Origin: Micromonospora yasonensis
GTDB lineage: Bacteria > Actinomycetota > Actinomycetes > Mycobacteriales > Micromonosporaceae
Assembly (NCBI RefSeq): GCF_026013475.1
Contig: NZ_JAPDPH010000033.1
Coordinates: 1 to 45,502, forward strand
Reading direction: 5' to 3'
DNA length: 45,502 nucleotides
Part shown: positions 1 through 7,807 of the stretch, piece after piece
Position numbering within the stretch: the first letter of the stretch is position 1
Layout of the letters: each line of letters opens with the position of its first letter
The notes under the pieces: model-generated
What the model was told of the DNA's origin: nothing
Databases searched by the model: none
What the model saw: the letters and a program-made list of their open reading frames with translations, nothing else
Program-made: the position numbers and the translations under genes

Positions 1-808
1 ACCCGCGATGGCCGTCTCTTACACCACTCGCGCGGACGCGACCTCCGACGACATCTCACGAGCCGTTCGCCCCGCAACCGGCGGCGCCCGAACTCGCGCA
101 AGGCTCCAGGCCTGCGACTGACCAAGGCTCAGCCCGCCGGCAAACCACGAAACGATCATCCTCGTCGATCACCGCGGCCGCCACGCGCCTCTCTCGATAT
201 CCAGGGTCAACGCCCCGCAGGTTCTACAGGCGTCAGCAGCGGCCACGATTCTCAACGAGGCGCCGATCTCGATTCCCCGGCTCGACGGCCATCGGCTGGT
301 ACGGGCGTCCTCGGTTGCCATTAGGCGTGGTACAACCCACGCCGGCGCCACTCGAGCCTTGGCAACCTGTCCCCGATCGACTACGAACGACAACACACCC
401 CGGCCGCAGCGGCGGCCTGACCATCACACGGAAGCCGTCCGGGAAACCGGGGGAAGCTCAGTGCCCACAATCCCGGGGGGAACCTCAGGTCAGGATTCAG
501 GCGGCGTTGACACCCGTTACGCAATCGTGACACGCCAGCCGGTCGGTCGACTGCTCCCAGGACCTGCGCAAAGGCCTCCGCGGCGAAAGGGCGAAGCCCG
601 GACACCCGGAGGTATTTGTACGGCCTGTTGACGGCAAAAAAAGTCCTACACATGCTGTTTTGCGCCATGGCAGCCATGGACGGCCCCCTCGACCTGGCCG
701 CCAGCAGCGGCATGTGCCAATCGTCGACAGGGCACGCACCAGAGACAGCAGGCACCAATCCCGTCGGGCAGGTATCGGCATCCCGGACAACGAAGGAGAG
801 CGTGACTG
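1..808. other. Region without a recognisable gene
   Basis: None of the frames in this stretch gives a protein I recognise; the short open frames lack convincing ribosome sites and overlap each other. The right end must hold the promoter of the glycosidase gene at 809. A candidate -35 box TTGACG lies at about 633-638, followed by an A-rich spacer, but the matching -10 is weak. Confidence 0.4.
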
Positions 809-2143
809 ATGACCAAGAGCGGGTTGCACCGACGGACCCTGCTGGCCGGTGTCGCCGCCCTGGGAGCGGCGGCGGGCCTTCCCGCGGCTACCGCACAGGC
901 AGCGCCTGACTCCCCGGATGGCGCGCCGACGGGGCGCTACCCGTCGAACTGGCCCGACCCCGAGCCGTATGGCCTCGCGGACACCCGAAAGGACCTGTGG
1001 CTGCGGGAGGACAACTCCTTCGTCCTCCCCCTCGAGCTGCGCCCCCGCGACGAGGAGCTCGGCCGGGTCTGGATACGGGACACCTACGTCAACTGCTTCG
1101 TCGTCGACGGCCGTCCCCTCTACGTCGCCACCGGCACCAGCCGCGTACCCGGGCTCACCGCAGCCACCCCGTGGAACGACGGCATCTTCCTGTGGACGGC
1201 GCCGTCCCTGCACGGCCCGTGGCGGCTGGCCGACACCGCCGGCATCCGGCCCGACGCCGAGAAGGGCAAGGTCTGGTCGCCGGAGTTCGCCGGCGAGAAC
1301 CGGCCCGGGCGCACGGTCGTCGCCCCGTGGCAGGAGTACTGGTACGACGACCAGTTCGGCAAGCGCGGCAACGTCTGGGCGCCGGAGGTGCACTACTTCC
1401 GCGGCACCTGGTACATCGTCGCGTGCATGGGCGACCGCGCCCACAAGGTCGGCTCATTCCTGCTGGTGAGCCAGGGCGGCGTCGAGGGACCGTACCGCCT
1501 CGCCGACGGCAACCTCGACAAGCCCTTCGGCGACCCGCTCCCCGACGCACCGCACATTGATCCCGGGGCGCGTTTCCACATCGACGGCAGTCTCTACGCG
1601 GAGGGCGACGACGCGTGGCTGGTCCTGCACAACAACGTGTACGCCAAGTTCCGCGACGACATGGAGGACATCGTCCCCACGACCGACCTTCCGGCGTTCC
1701 AGCAACAGCCCTACACCCCTGAGCCCTACCTGGAAGGCGCGTACGTCTTCCAGTACGGCGGCAAGTACTACCTCCTGCACGCCGCGTGGGACCGCACCTC
1801 GACAGCCGCCGACGGCAGCACCCGCCACGCCTACGACCCGCCCGGCCCCGGCCGGACCCAGTACCAGTACGACGCGATCGCCGCCGTCGCCGACCACTTC
1901 GAAGGCCCGTACTCCCCCCGCTGGACCCTCGGCGTGGGCGCCGGCCACAACAACATCTTCGAGGACGCCGACGGCGGACTGTGGGCGACCTTCTTCCGCA
2001 ACCCGAACTTCGGCTACTGGGCCGACCCGGCACGCATCGACGACGCCGCGGTGCCCGGCGTCGTCCGCCTGGAGTGGACCGGCCCCCAGGGCAATCGCCT
2101 CTACGTCCGGCGCCAGAGCCGAGTCCATGCCATCAGTGAGTGA
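809..2143 (+). CDS. Tat-exported family-43-like glycoside hydrolase
   Basis: The 444-residue protein is a secreted five-bladed beta-propeller glycosidase of the GH43 type, expected to cut sugar side chains or short oligosaccharides outside the cell. A twin-arginine signal (HRRTLLAG, residues 8-15) precedes a hydrophobic stretch and an AQA cleavage site near residue 31. GH43-like landmarks follow in order: IRDTYVN (D91, candidate base), WAPEVHY (190-196), IDGSLY (D259, candidate pKa modulator), LEGAYVF (E309, candidate acid) and GHNN (H380). The ATG at 809 has GAAGGAG ten bases upstream. A close paralogue lies at 18460-19803 on the other strand, sharing most residues and even the leader CGTGACTGATGA. 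The sulfatase gene follows after 118 bp. Fold and residues are seen by motif; the substrate is unknown, and a sulfated pentose or deoxysugar polymer is inferred from context. It could belong to a neighbouring propeller family rather than GH43 proper. Confidence 0.8.
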   Translation: MTKSGLHRRTLLAGVAALGAAAGLPAATAQAAPDSPDGAPTGRYPSNWPDPEPYGLADTRKDLWLREDNSFVLPLELRPRDEELGRVWIRDTYVNCFVVDGRPLYVATGTSRVPGLTAATPWNDGIFLWTAPSLHGPWRLADTAGIRPDAEKGKVWSPEFAGENRPGRTVVAPWQEYWYDDQFGKRGNVWAPEVHYFRGTWYIVACMGDRAHKVGSFLLVSQGGVEGPYRLADGNLDKPFGDPLPDAPHIDPGARFHIDGSLYAEGDDAWLVLHNNVYAKFRDDMEDIVPTTDLPAFQQQPYTPEPYLEGAYVFQYGGKYYLLHAAWDRTSTAADGSTRHAYDPPGPGRTQYQYDAIAAVADHFEGPYSPRWTLGVGAGHNNIFEDADGGLWATFFRNPNFGYWADPARIDDAAVPGVVRLEWTGPQGNRLYVRRQSRVHAISE

Positions 2144-2261
2144 AAGCCCAAGGCGACCTGATCTCCCCGTGCGGGGCGTCAGCCCACGCAGCGCACGGGC
2201 CGACTGATCCGCCTCCCCAACCGATTGCTCCGATCGCCTTCTCCTACTGGAAGGGGACCCT

Positions 2262-3755
2262 GTGACCTGCCCGACCGCTCCGAACATCGTGTTCGTGATG
2301 ACCGATCAGCTCCGCGCCGACTTCACCAGAGGCGTGGGCTTCGGCCTGGACACGATGCCCTTTCTCGACTCCATCGCCGCCCAAGGCACCCGCTTCCGCC
2401 GCGCGTACACCACCGCCCCGGCCTGCGTCCCAGCGCGCACCAGCCTGCTGACCGGCAGATGGCCCAGCACCCACCGCATACGGCAGAACTCCAACACCAG
2501 CCCGGAGGATGTCGCGCGCGGCGACGACCTGCTCGACGTGCTGCGTGGCGCCGGCTACCAGCTGTTCTACGCCGGCAAGACGCACATGTACCGCAACAAG
2601 GCGGAGGACTACGACGCCTTCTCCGAGTACGGGCACACGATGGCGCCGGACACCACCACCGAGCAGCGCGCCTTCACCGACTGGCTGAAGTCCATCGACA
2701 TGGGCCCGACGAGTGCACCCACCCCGTTCCCGGTGGAGCTGCAGTATCCGTACCGGATCGTCTCCGACGCCATCCAGCAGATAGACGCCCGCGACCCCGA
2801 CAAGCCGTTCTTCTCCTTCGTCTCCACGCCCGAGCCGCACAACCCCTACCAGGTGCCGGAGCCGTACTTCTCGCTGTTCGACGAGGACAAGATCCCCAAC
2901 CGGCTCGCTGGCCCCGAGGCCGCGGAGGCCAAAGGCGGCGCCTACAAGTGGCTACGCGACCTGGTGGAGGAGAAGCGTCCCGGCTACGACAAGCTCTGGC
3001 GCCGCTACCGCGCCACCTACTGCGGCATGCTCCGCCTCATCGACGACCAGCTGCGCCGGCTCGTCGGCCACCTGAAGGAGCAGGGCCTGTGGGAGAACAC
3101 CCTGCTGATCTTCCTCGCCGACCACGGCGACTACGCCGCCGACTACGGCCTGCAGCGCAAGGGTGCGGGAATGCCAGAGGCACTGGCACACATTCCGATG
3201 ATCGTGCACGGCTGCGGCGTCGAAACCCAGGACAACAAGAAGGACTTCGTCTCGATCGCCGACATCCTGCCCACCGTGTGCGAGGCGATCGGCCGCCCCA
3301 TCCCCCTGGGAGTCCAGGGCCGCAGCCTGTGGCAGATGCTCACCGGCGCCGACTACCCGGCTGCGGAGTTCGCCGACATCGTCACCGAGCGCGGCTACGG
3401 CGGCCTGCCCTATCCCGACGACGCCCGGCCACCGCTGCACTTCCCCTACGAAGGCACCAGGTACGACGAGCTGAACAGCGTGACCCAGAGCGGCTCGTCA
3501 CGGATGATCCGGCACGACCACTACAAGCTCTACGAGCACGTCTCCGGCCCCGGTGAGCTGTACGACCTCGAGAAGGATCCGATGGAACTGCACAACCGCT
3601 TCGACGATCCGAGCCTGCGCGACGTCAAGGCCGAACTCATGCAGCGACTGCAGCGATGGTCGGTCCGGCTCACCGACGACCTGCCGCAGGGGAAGTACAA
3701 CGCCAGGCTCGCCCAGCACAACTGGTACCGGACCTCGAAGGCGCACGGAGCATGA
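2262..3755 (+). CDS. Cys-type sulfatase 1 (alkaline phosphatase superfamily)
   Basis: This 497-residue type I sulfatase hydrolyses a sulfate ester, probably on a carbohydrate. It shows the N-terminal metal motif MTDQ (D15), the sulfatase signature CVPAR (C55-R59, where C55 must be converted to formylglycine by an FGE), GKTH (K106), EPHNP (H193) and ADHG (D287, H288). There is no signal peptide, so it should act in the cytoplasm. The GTG start at 2262 is chosen because AAGGGGA lies five bases upstream and the nearby homologous protein starts line up. Its stop overlaps the start of the amidase gene (ATGA), so the two are translationally coupled. Two more sulfatases lie 7-8 kb downstream. A broken FGE gene is close by, but the intact FGE at 13434 could activate it. 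Confidence 0.92.
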   Translation: MTCPTAPNIVFVMTDQLRADFTRGVGFGLDTMPFLDSIAAQGTRFRRAYTTAPACVPARTSLLTGRWPSTHRIRQNSNTSPEDVARGDDLLDVLRGAGYQLFYAGKTHMYRNKAEDYDAFSEYGHTMAPDTTTEQRAFTDWLKSIDMGPTSAPTPFPVELQYPYRIVSDAIQQIDARDPDKPFFSFVSTPEPHNPYQVPEPYFSLFDEDKIPNRLAGPEAAEAKGGAYKWLRDLVEEKRPGYDKLWRRYRATYCGMLRLIDDQLRRLVGHLKEQGLWENTLLIFLADHGDYAADYGLQRKGAGMPEALAHIPMIVHGCGVETQDNKKDFVSIADILPTVCEAIGRPIPLGVQGRSLWQMLTGADYPAAEFADIVTERGYGGLPYPDDARPPLHFPYEGTRYDELNSVTQSGSSRMIRHDHYKLYEHVSGPGELYDLEKDPMELHNRFDDPSLRDVKAELMQRLQRWSVRLTDDLPQGKYNARLAQHNWYRTSKAHGA

Positions 3756-4411
3756 CCGAACTGATCCGCCGCAGCGACGGCAACCGGCAACCTCCCCTGT
3801 CACGCCGTACGTTCCTGCGCGGTGCCGCCGCCGTCACCCTGGCCACGGCAGCCACCACCGCAGCCACCGTCAAAACCGCTTCCGCGGTCGGAACCAGCCC
3901 TTCCCTCGCGGTCGTCGACTACCCCGGCGCGCAGTGGCTACCAGCCTCTCCCGCCAACTACCGCCCCGCGCGGCGCCCTCGCAACCATCAGATCGACTAC
4001 GTGGTCATCCACGTCACGCAGGAGCACTTCGACGACGCCGTCGCCGTCTTCCAGAATCCCGACCGGCGAACCTCGGCCCACTACCTGGTCCGCTCGGCAG
4101 ACGGCCACATCGGCCAGTGCGTCCGGGAGAAGGACATCGCCTGGCACACCGGCAATCCCGACTACGACAACCGCAGCATCGGCATCACACACGAGGGCTG
4201 GGTCAATTCCACCGCATGGTTCACCGAGGAGATGTACGCCTCGTCCGCGGCGCTCACCGCGGCCGTGTGCGCACGCCATGCGATTCCACTGGACCGAACC
4301 CACATCCTCGGTCACAACGAGGTGCCCGGCGCCACCCACACCGACCCCGGAGCCAACTGGGACTGGGATCACTATCTCGAACTGGTCCGGAAGGTGGGAA
4401 CCGAGAGGTGA
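3752..4411 (+). CDS. Tat-exported N-acetylmuramoyl-L-alanine amidase (Amidase_2)
   Basis: The 219-residue protein starts at the ATG that overlaps the sulfatase stop; a longer frame upstream is ignored for that reason. A Tat signal, LSRRTFLRG (residues 16-24), is followed by an Ala/Thr-rich hydrophobic stretch and a cleavage region near residue 46. The amidase fold follows. Likely zinc ligands are H87 (VVIHVTQ), H188 (LGHNEVPG) and D198 (HTDPG), with the conserved glutamate in ITHEGW (E148). The family cleaves the bond between N-acetylmuramate and L-alanine in peptidoglycan. Finding it coupled to a sulfatase is unusual. It may loosen the wall for secretion, or act on an amide-linked glycan fragment; both are guesses. 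A hairpin begins two bases after the stop. Confidence 0.85.
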   Translation: MTELIRRSDGNRQPPLSRRTFLRGAAAVTLATAATTAATVKTASAVGTSPSLAVVDYPGAQWLPASPANYRPARRPRNHQIDYVVIHVTQEHFDDAVAVFQNPDRRTSAHYLVRSADGHIGQCVREKDIAWHTGNPDYDNRSIGITHEGWVNSTAWFTEEMYASSAALTAAVCARHAIPLDRTHILGHNEVPGATHTDPGANWDWDHYLELVRKVGTER

Positions 4412-4412
4412 G

Positions 4413-4465
4413 GCGGACCCCGAGAGGCGGCGCTACCGCGCCAACCTGGGCGGCCCGGGGTCCGC
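4413..4465 (+). terminator. Hairpin after the amidase gene
   Basis: Arms GCGGACCCCG (4413-4422) and CGGGGTCCGC (4456-4465) are perfect inverted repeats around a 33-base loop that can itself fold. There is no T-tract. It sits immediately after the amidase stop codon, so it is best read as the transcription terminator of the glycosidase-sulfatase-amidase unit. Confidence 0.5.
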
Positions 4466-4716
4466 TTGCGACATCGCCGGCGGGGGCCGTTTGCCCAGGG
4501 ATGCCGGCCTCCGAGGGACGGGTGCTTGCGATGAGCGCCGACGGTACCGACGGCTTCGAGGACGGTCGGGCCGGCTCGGGAGGTGGCATTGCCGCCGCTT
4601 TCGGTGGCCGCCACGGCGGCGACAATCCGGCAGGGCCGATGCACCGAGAGGAGACGTGGCGGCCGTACTCATAGGTTCGCGAACGCTCACCGACACCCCA
4701 CCAGAGAAGGCAGAAA
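4466..4716. other. Intergenic stretch with no recognisable gene
   Basis: Together with the hairpin this is a gap of about 300 bases after the amidase gene. No frame in it matches a family I know. It probably holds the promoter for the decayed gene pair that starts at 4717. Confidence 0.35.
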
Positions 4717-4821
4717 ATGACCGATTTCCACAGAAAATCCCGGCGCCGCATCATCGGAGCGGCCAGGGTGGCCGGCATGTCCGCGCTTCTCCGGTTGCCG
4801 GGCGCGGCACTTGCCGCATGA
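4717..4821 (+). pseudogene. Signal-peptide-like 34-residue remnant
   Basis: An ATG with a good ribosome site (AGAAGG, a few bases upstream) opens a 34-codon frame. Its product has basic residues (HRKSRRRI), then a hydrophobic run and an alanine-rich end like a Sec/Tat signal peptide, then stops. The stop overlaps the next ATG (4818) of the broken FGE gene. I read it as the leader of a lost exported protein whose body has been deleted. A genuine small peptide cannot be excluded. Confidence 0.4.
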
Positions 4822-5518
4822 CACCCGGTGACGCAGTACCGGTGAGCCCGTGCTGCGGCCCCGCCCACAAGACCTCCGGCGCCACCGTGCAAGGTATCGC
4901 GCTGGCCGGCCCACTGCTGATGGACCGGACGACGGACGACGCCACCCGCCGCAGGCTCCGTAAGGCACTCGTCGACCTGCCCGGTGGCAGCTACCTCGCC
5001 GGAAGCGAGGGCCCCGAGGCCCATCCGGGCGACGGCGAGGGACCCGTCCGCGAGATCACGGTGGCGCCGTTCGCGCTCGCCGAAACCACCGTGACCAACC
5101 GACAGTTTGCCGCGTTCGTCCGCTTGACCGGCTACGTGACCACCGCGGAGCGGGAGGGCTGGTCGTTCGTCCCGGTCCCGCTGCTCACGCTCGAGCAGCG
5201 CAGCCGTGTCGTCGGCGTCGTCACCGACACCCCCTGGTGGGGACGCACCAGATGGTCGGCAACGTCTGGGAGTGGTGCGCCGACACCTGGTCGGCTCACG
5301 GCCGCGACAACCCTGAACGGCGTGTGGTCCGTGGTGGGTCCTTCATGTGCCACGACAGCTTCTGCAACCGGTACCGCGTCTCGGCCCGTACGGCTAACAC
5401 GCCGGACTCAACGTCTTCCCACACAGGATTCCGAGTCGCCGACGCGAGCGCAGGCGGCGTCGCTGGCTTCCACCCGCCGACGATGGTTCGCGCCATGCTC
5501 GGCACCCTGCGGGCGTAG
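4818..5518 (+). pseudogene. Broken formylglycine-generating enzyme (FGE/SUMF1 family)
   Basis: The first part (frame of 4818) carries the FGE N-terminal half: LPGGSYLAGS, GEGPVRE, FALAETTVTNRQFAAF and TDTPWW, matching the intact copy at 13434. At about 5240 it jumps to another frame with VGNVWEWCAD, RGGSFMCHDSFCNRYR and TGFR. Relative to the intact paralogue, roughly 110-120 residues between TPWW and the VGNVWEWC block are missing, and the junction is out of frame, so no complete enzyme can be made. The catalytic cysteine pair of the family survives in CHDSFC but is detached. FGE homology ends near 5440; the last residues read antisense through the neighbouring endonuclease remnant. The gene once matured the sulfatase upstream; the second FGE presumably now does so. 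Confidence 0.85.
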
Positions 5519-5830
5519 CTCGACCGTCCACGCGTAGTCGACCGCCGGGTAACCCCGTAGCACCACCTTGTGTACGGACTTGTGGTGCTCTTTTCTCCCC
5601 GGGATCATGTTTCTCCCCGGGATCATGGCGATAGCCACACCCCCACAGGGCCGCGGCTCGCTGGATCACGTCGAGGTCCGTCATCTCGACCTTCAGGGCC
5701 AGAACGCGAACCGAACGGCCGGCATTCACCTTGATGAACCACCCCTCGCCCTCCAGCAGACCGGCGAGCCAGAAGTCCTCGGGTCGGAAAGTGCTCTCGG
5801 CCCGCCTTTCACGGCGTCCCGGGCATGCTC
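5460..5830 (-). pseudogene. LAGLIDADG-type endonuclease-like gene, frameshifted
   Basis: Read on the minus strand, about 5773-5738 encodes WLAGLLEGEGWF, which matches the LAGLIDADG core of small actinobacterial homing-endonuclease-like proteins. It is followed by VLALKVEMTDLDVIQRAA and LWGC. The rest of the domain (KEHHKSVHKVVLRGYP, VELRPQGAEHGANHRRRVE) continues only in another frame. An 18-bp tandem duplication lies close to the frame change. No clear start codon is visible, and the tail collides with the 3' end of the broken FGE. It is therefore a dead gene. Family assignment rests on motif memory and would need a profile search. Confidence 0.55.
5592..5627. repeat. Perfect 18-bp tandem duplication
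   Basis: The unit TTTCTCCCCGGGATCATG occurs twice head to tail (5592-5609 and 5610-5627) with no mismatch. It lies inside the LAGLIDADG-type remnant, adds six residues there, and looks like a slippage event in already decaying DNA. Confidence 0.9.
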
Positions 5831-5930
5831 CGGATCGAATCCTTGCCCGGGAACCTCTGGTCGTCGCTCGACCTGTATGCCACGGTGAGGCAGTGCAGGT
5901 CAGCCGGCGGGTCGTAGGGCAACCACGTCG

Positions 5931-6080
5931 ATGGCCGGGCTGTTCATACGCCGTGGCCGCAAGGAACTCGTCGGTTCCTGCGAAAGCGTCCTGGTGCTGC
6001 GCGACGGCGCCATCGCCGGTCAGCTCACCGGCTCGAACGTCACCGAGAAGGGCATCATGGCGCTGCTCGCGGCGACGTGA
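5931..6080 (+). pseudogene. C-terminal remnant of a sugar ABC transporter ATPase
   Basis: The 49-codon frame ends in ELVGSCESVLVLRDGAIAGQ, then LTGSNVTEKGIMALLAAT and a stop. This is the standard C-terminus of ribose/xylose-type (RbsA/XylG-like) sugar ABC ATPases, where a regulatory tail follows the second nucleotide-binding domain. No Walker motifs or upstream homology remain in any frame. It is a leftover of a lost sugar importer and hints that the locus once carried a carbohydrate-type ABC system in addition to the sulfonate-type one now present. Confidence 0.65.
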
Positions 6081-6457
6081 CCGCCGCCGCGTACGGCGTG
6101 GATGACGGCCTTTCCGACCACGACACGACCCGCAGCCGCAGCTGGCCTTGTGGTCTCATGATCAGGGAAGTCTCGCCAGAGCCCACAGTTGCGGCGGGAC
6201 CGGCCGGCATGCTGGCGGCATCCGCTGCGGCCCACCGGGGCGGTCCCGGTGGGGCGGTGGATTGCGGCCGGTGGACGCGGGCGGCGATGGCTCAGCCGGC
6301 CTGGACCGCGGCGCTGCTCACGGCGGCGAGGGCCGGCGACCTGGCAGGCGTACGCGCCGCACCGCCGGGAACCCCGCCATGCCCGGCAGCGCCCGGGCAG
6401 TGACTGGCCGGCCGGCCACGAGCGTATCGCCAGCGAGCGGCGAGGGTTGGGACTCCT
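6081..6457. other. Intergenic stretch with no recognisable gene
   Basis: Several overlapping short frames exist but none has family resemblance or a good ribosome site. The right end leads into the control region of the ROK operon. Confidence 0.35.
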
Positions 6458-6481
6458 GACAAACTCCAGCCGAATTTTGTC
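6458..6481. promoter_or_regulatory. Inverted repeat, candidate ROK operator
   Basis: GACAAA (6458-6463) and TTTGTC (6476-6481) form a dyad with a 12-base spacer, just upstream of the promoter of the ROK regulator gene. ROK repressors commonly bind AT-containing dyads in their own control regions, so this is the best operator candidate here. No second full copy is seen in the window. Confidence 0.35.
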
Positions 6482-6487
6482 GGAAGG

Positions 6488-6515
6488 TTGACGGAATAAT
6501 TCGCCACTGTAACGG
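6488..6515 (+). promoter_or_regulatory. Promoter of the ROK-sulfatase operon
   Basis: TTGACG (6488-6493) and TAACGG (6510-6515) are spaced by 16 bases and resemble an actinobacterial housekeeping promoter. The GTG start of the ROK gene is only eight bases beyond the -10 box, so the message would be leaderless, which is common in actinomycetes. Confidence 0.5.
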
Positions 6516-6523
6516 TCGTCACC

Positions 6524-7807
6524 GTGCCGACATCAAACGGAGTGCACGCCCTCGTGCGGCTGAGGCACGAGGAGCGCGTGTTACGCACCCTGCGGGAGCA
6601 GGGAGCGCTGAGCCGGAGCCAGATCGCCCGCGCCGTCGGGCTCTCGCGCTCCACGCTCTCCGAGATCACCGCCAGCCTCCTGCAGCGCGGCGCCATCGTG
6701 GTGGTGGACACCGACGCGGCGAAGCGCGAGGGCAGCGGGCGCCCGGCCGAACGGCTCGCCCTAGACCCCGCCTCCGGGCAGTTCATGGGGGTCGACTTCG
6801 GCCACCGGCGGGTCTGCGTTGCGGTTGCCGACGCGTCGCACGAGATCATCGCGTCCGGCTCCGAACGCTATGAGGACGACGCGCCGTGGCCGCAACGGCT
6901 GGACGCCGCCTTCCGGCTGATCGACCGGCTCACCGACGAGACGGACGTGCACTACGGCGCACTTCAGGGCGTCGGTATCGGCGTGCCCGGACCGCATCCC
7001 GTTCCGCCGGCCGCGCACCCCGCACCACGGCAGGCTCCGGCAGCCGGCCTGCTCGACACCGTCGAGGACGTCGGCGCCGCTTTCGCGAGCCGGTTCGACG
7101 CCTCCGTGCTGGTGGACAACAACACCCGCTTCGCCGCCCTCGCCGAGGCGATCAGTGGTAGCGGCACCGTCGACGACCTGATCTACGTACGGGTTTCCGA
7201 CGGAGTGGGTGGTGGCGTGGTCGTCGGCGGCCGCCTCGTCACGGGATCGACCGGACTCGCCGGCGAGTTCGGCCACGTCAGGGTCAACGTGCACGGCGGG
7301 TCGTGCCGGTGCGGCAAGAACGGCTGCCTGGAGACCGTCGCGTCGGTACCGGCGATCCTGGCGAACTGCCGGGCCCGCGGCGTCCCGGTCGACGACCTCG
7401 ACGAGCTCCGTGCGGCGGTCGAACGGTCACACCCGATCGTCGAGCAGGTGTTGCGTGCGGCGGCCGCCGCCATCGGCCGGGTCGTCGGCACGGCGGCGAT
7501 GGCGCTGAACCCTGCCGAGATCGTCATCGGCGGCGAGATCGTGCGCGTCGCCCCCATCATCGTCCAGCAGGTCCGCGCCACCATCACCTACGAGCTCCTG
7601 CCGGACGCCGCCAGCATCCCGGTCGTCCGTGCCGCGGAGCTCTCAGACGACGACGGCGCGCTGGGCGCCCTGGCCGCGCTGTTCCACAGTTCGCCGCTGC
7701 TGGCGGCCTACCCCGAGCCCGCGAAGGCCGGCGGCGCTGGCAGCGGGGGCGGCATCCGCGTCCCGCAGACCACGATCGAAAGGGTGTCCCATGGCCGTCA
7801 TCACTGA
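6524..7807 (+). CDS. ROK-family transcriptional regulator
   Basis: The 427-residue protein has an N-terminal winged helix-turn-helix (about 15-60, [19 protein letters not shown]) followed by a ROK sugar-kinase-like domain. ROK hallmarks are VDFGHRRV (about 90-97), GVGIGVPGP (149-157), [12 protein letters not shown] (near 197-208), GHVRV (H251) and the zinc-binding [10 protein letters not shown] (C261, C263, C268). ROK repressors release DNA on binding a sugar or sugar phosphate. The GTG at 6524 gives a leaderless message from the promoter just upstream; a GTG at 6541 is an alternative. It heads an operon with a sulfonate-type ABC transporter, two sulfatases and an FGE, so the inducer is probably a sugar released from a sulfated glycan. 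The 3' end overlaps the permease gene by 17 bases. Confidence 0.92.
   Translation: MPTSNGVHALVRLRHEERVLRTLREQGALSRSQIARAVGLSRSTLSEITASLLQRGAIVVVDTDAAKREGSGRPAERLALDPASGQFMGVDFGHRRVCVAVADASHEIIASGSERYEDDAPWPQRLDAAFRLIDRLTDETDVHYGALQGVGIGVPGPHPVPPAAHPAPRQAPAAGLLDTVEDVGAAFASRFDASVLVDNNTRFAALAEAISGSGTVDDLIYVRVSDGVGGGVVVGGRLVTGSTGLAGEFGHVRVNVHGGSCRCGKNGCLETVASVPAILANCRARGVPVDDLDELRAAVERSHPIVEQVLRAAAAAIGRVVGTAAMALNPAEIVIGGEIVRVAPIIVQQVRATITYELLPDAASIPVVRAAELSDDDGALGALAALFHSSPLLAAYPEPAKAGGAGSGGGIRVPQTTIERVSHGRHH

Noticed and set aside
497..1444. Long minus-strand frame opposite the first glycosidase
   Set aside because: Antisense shadow of a well-supported gene; Arg/Gly/Val-rich with no motifs.
3656..3751. 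Longer N-terminus for the amidase
   Set aside because: The extra 32 residues are a shadow of the sulfatase gene, and the ATG at 3752 is coupled to the sulfatase stop and directly precedes the Tat signal.
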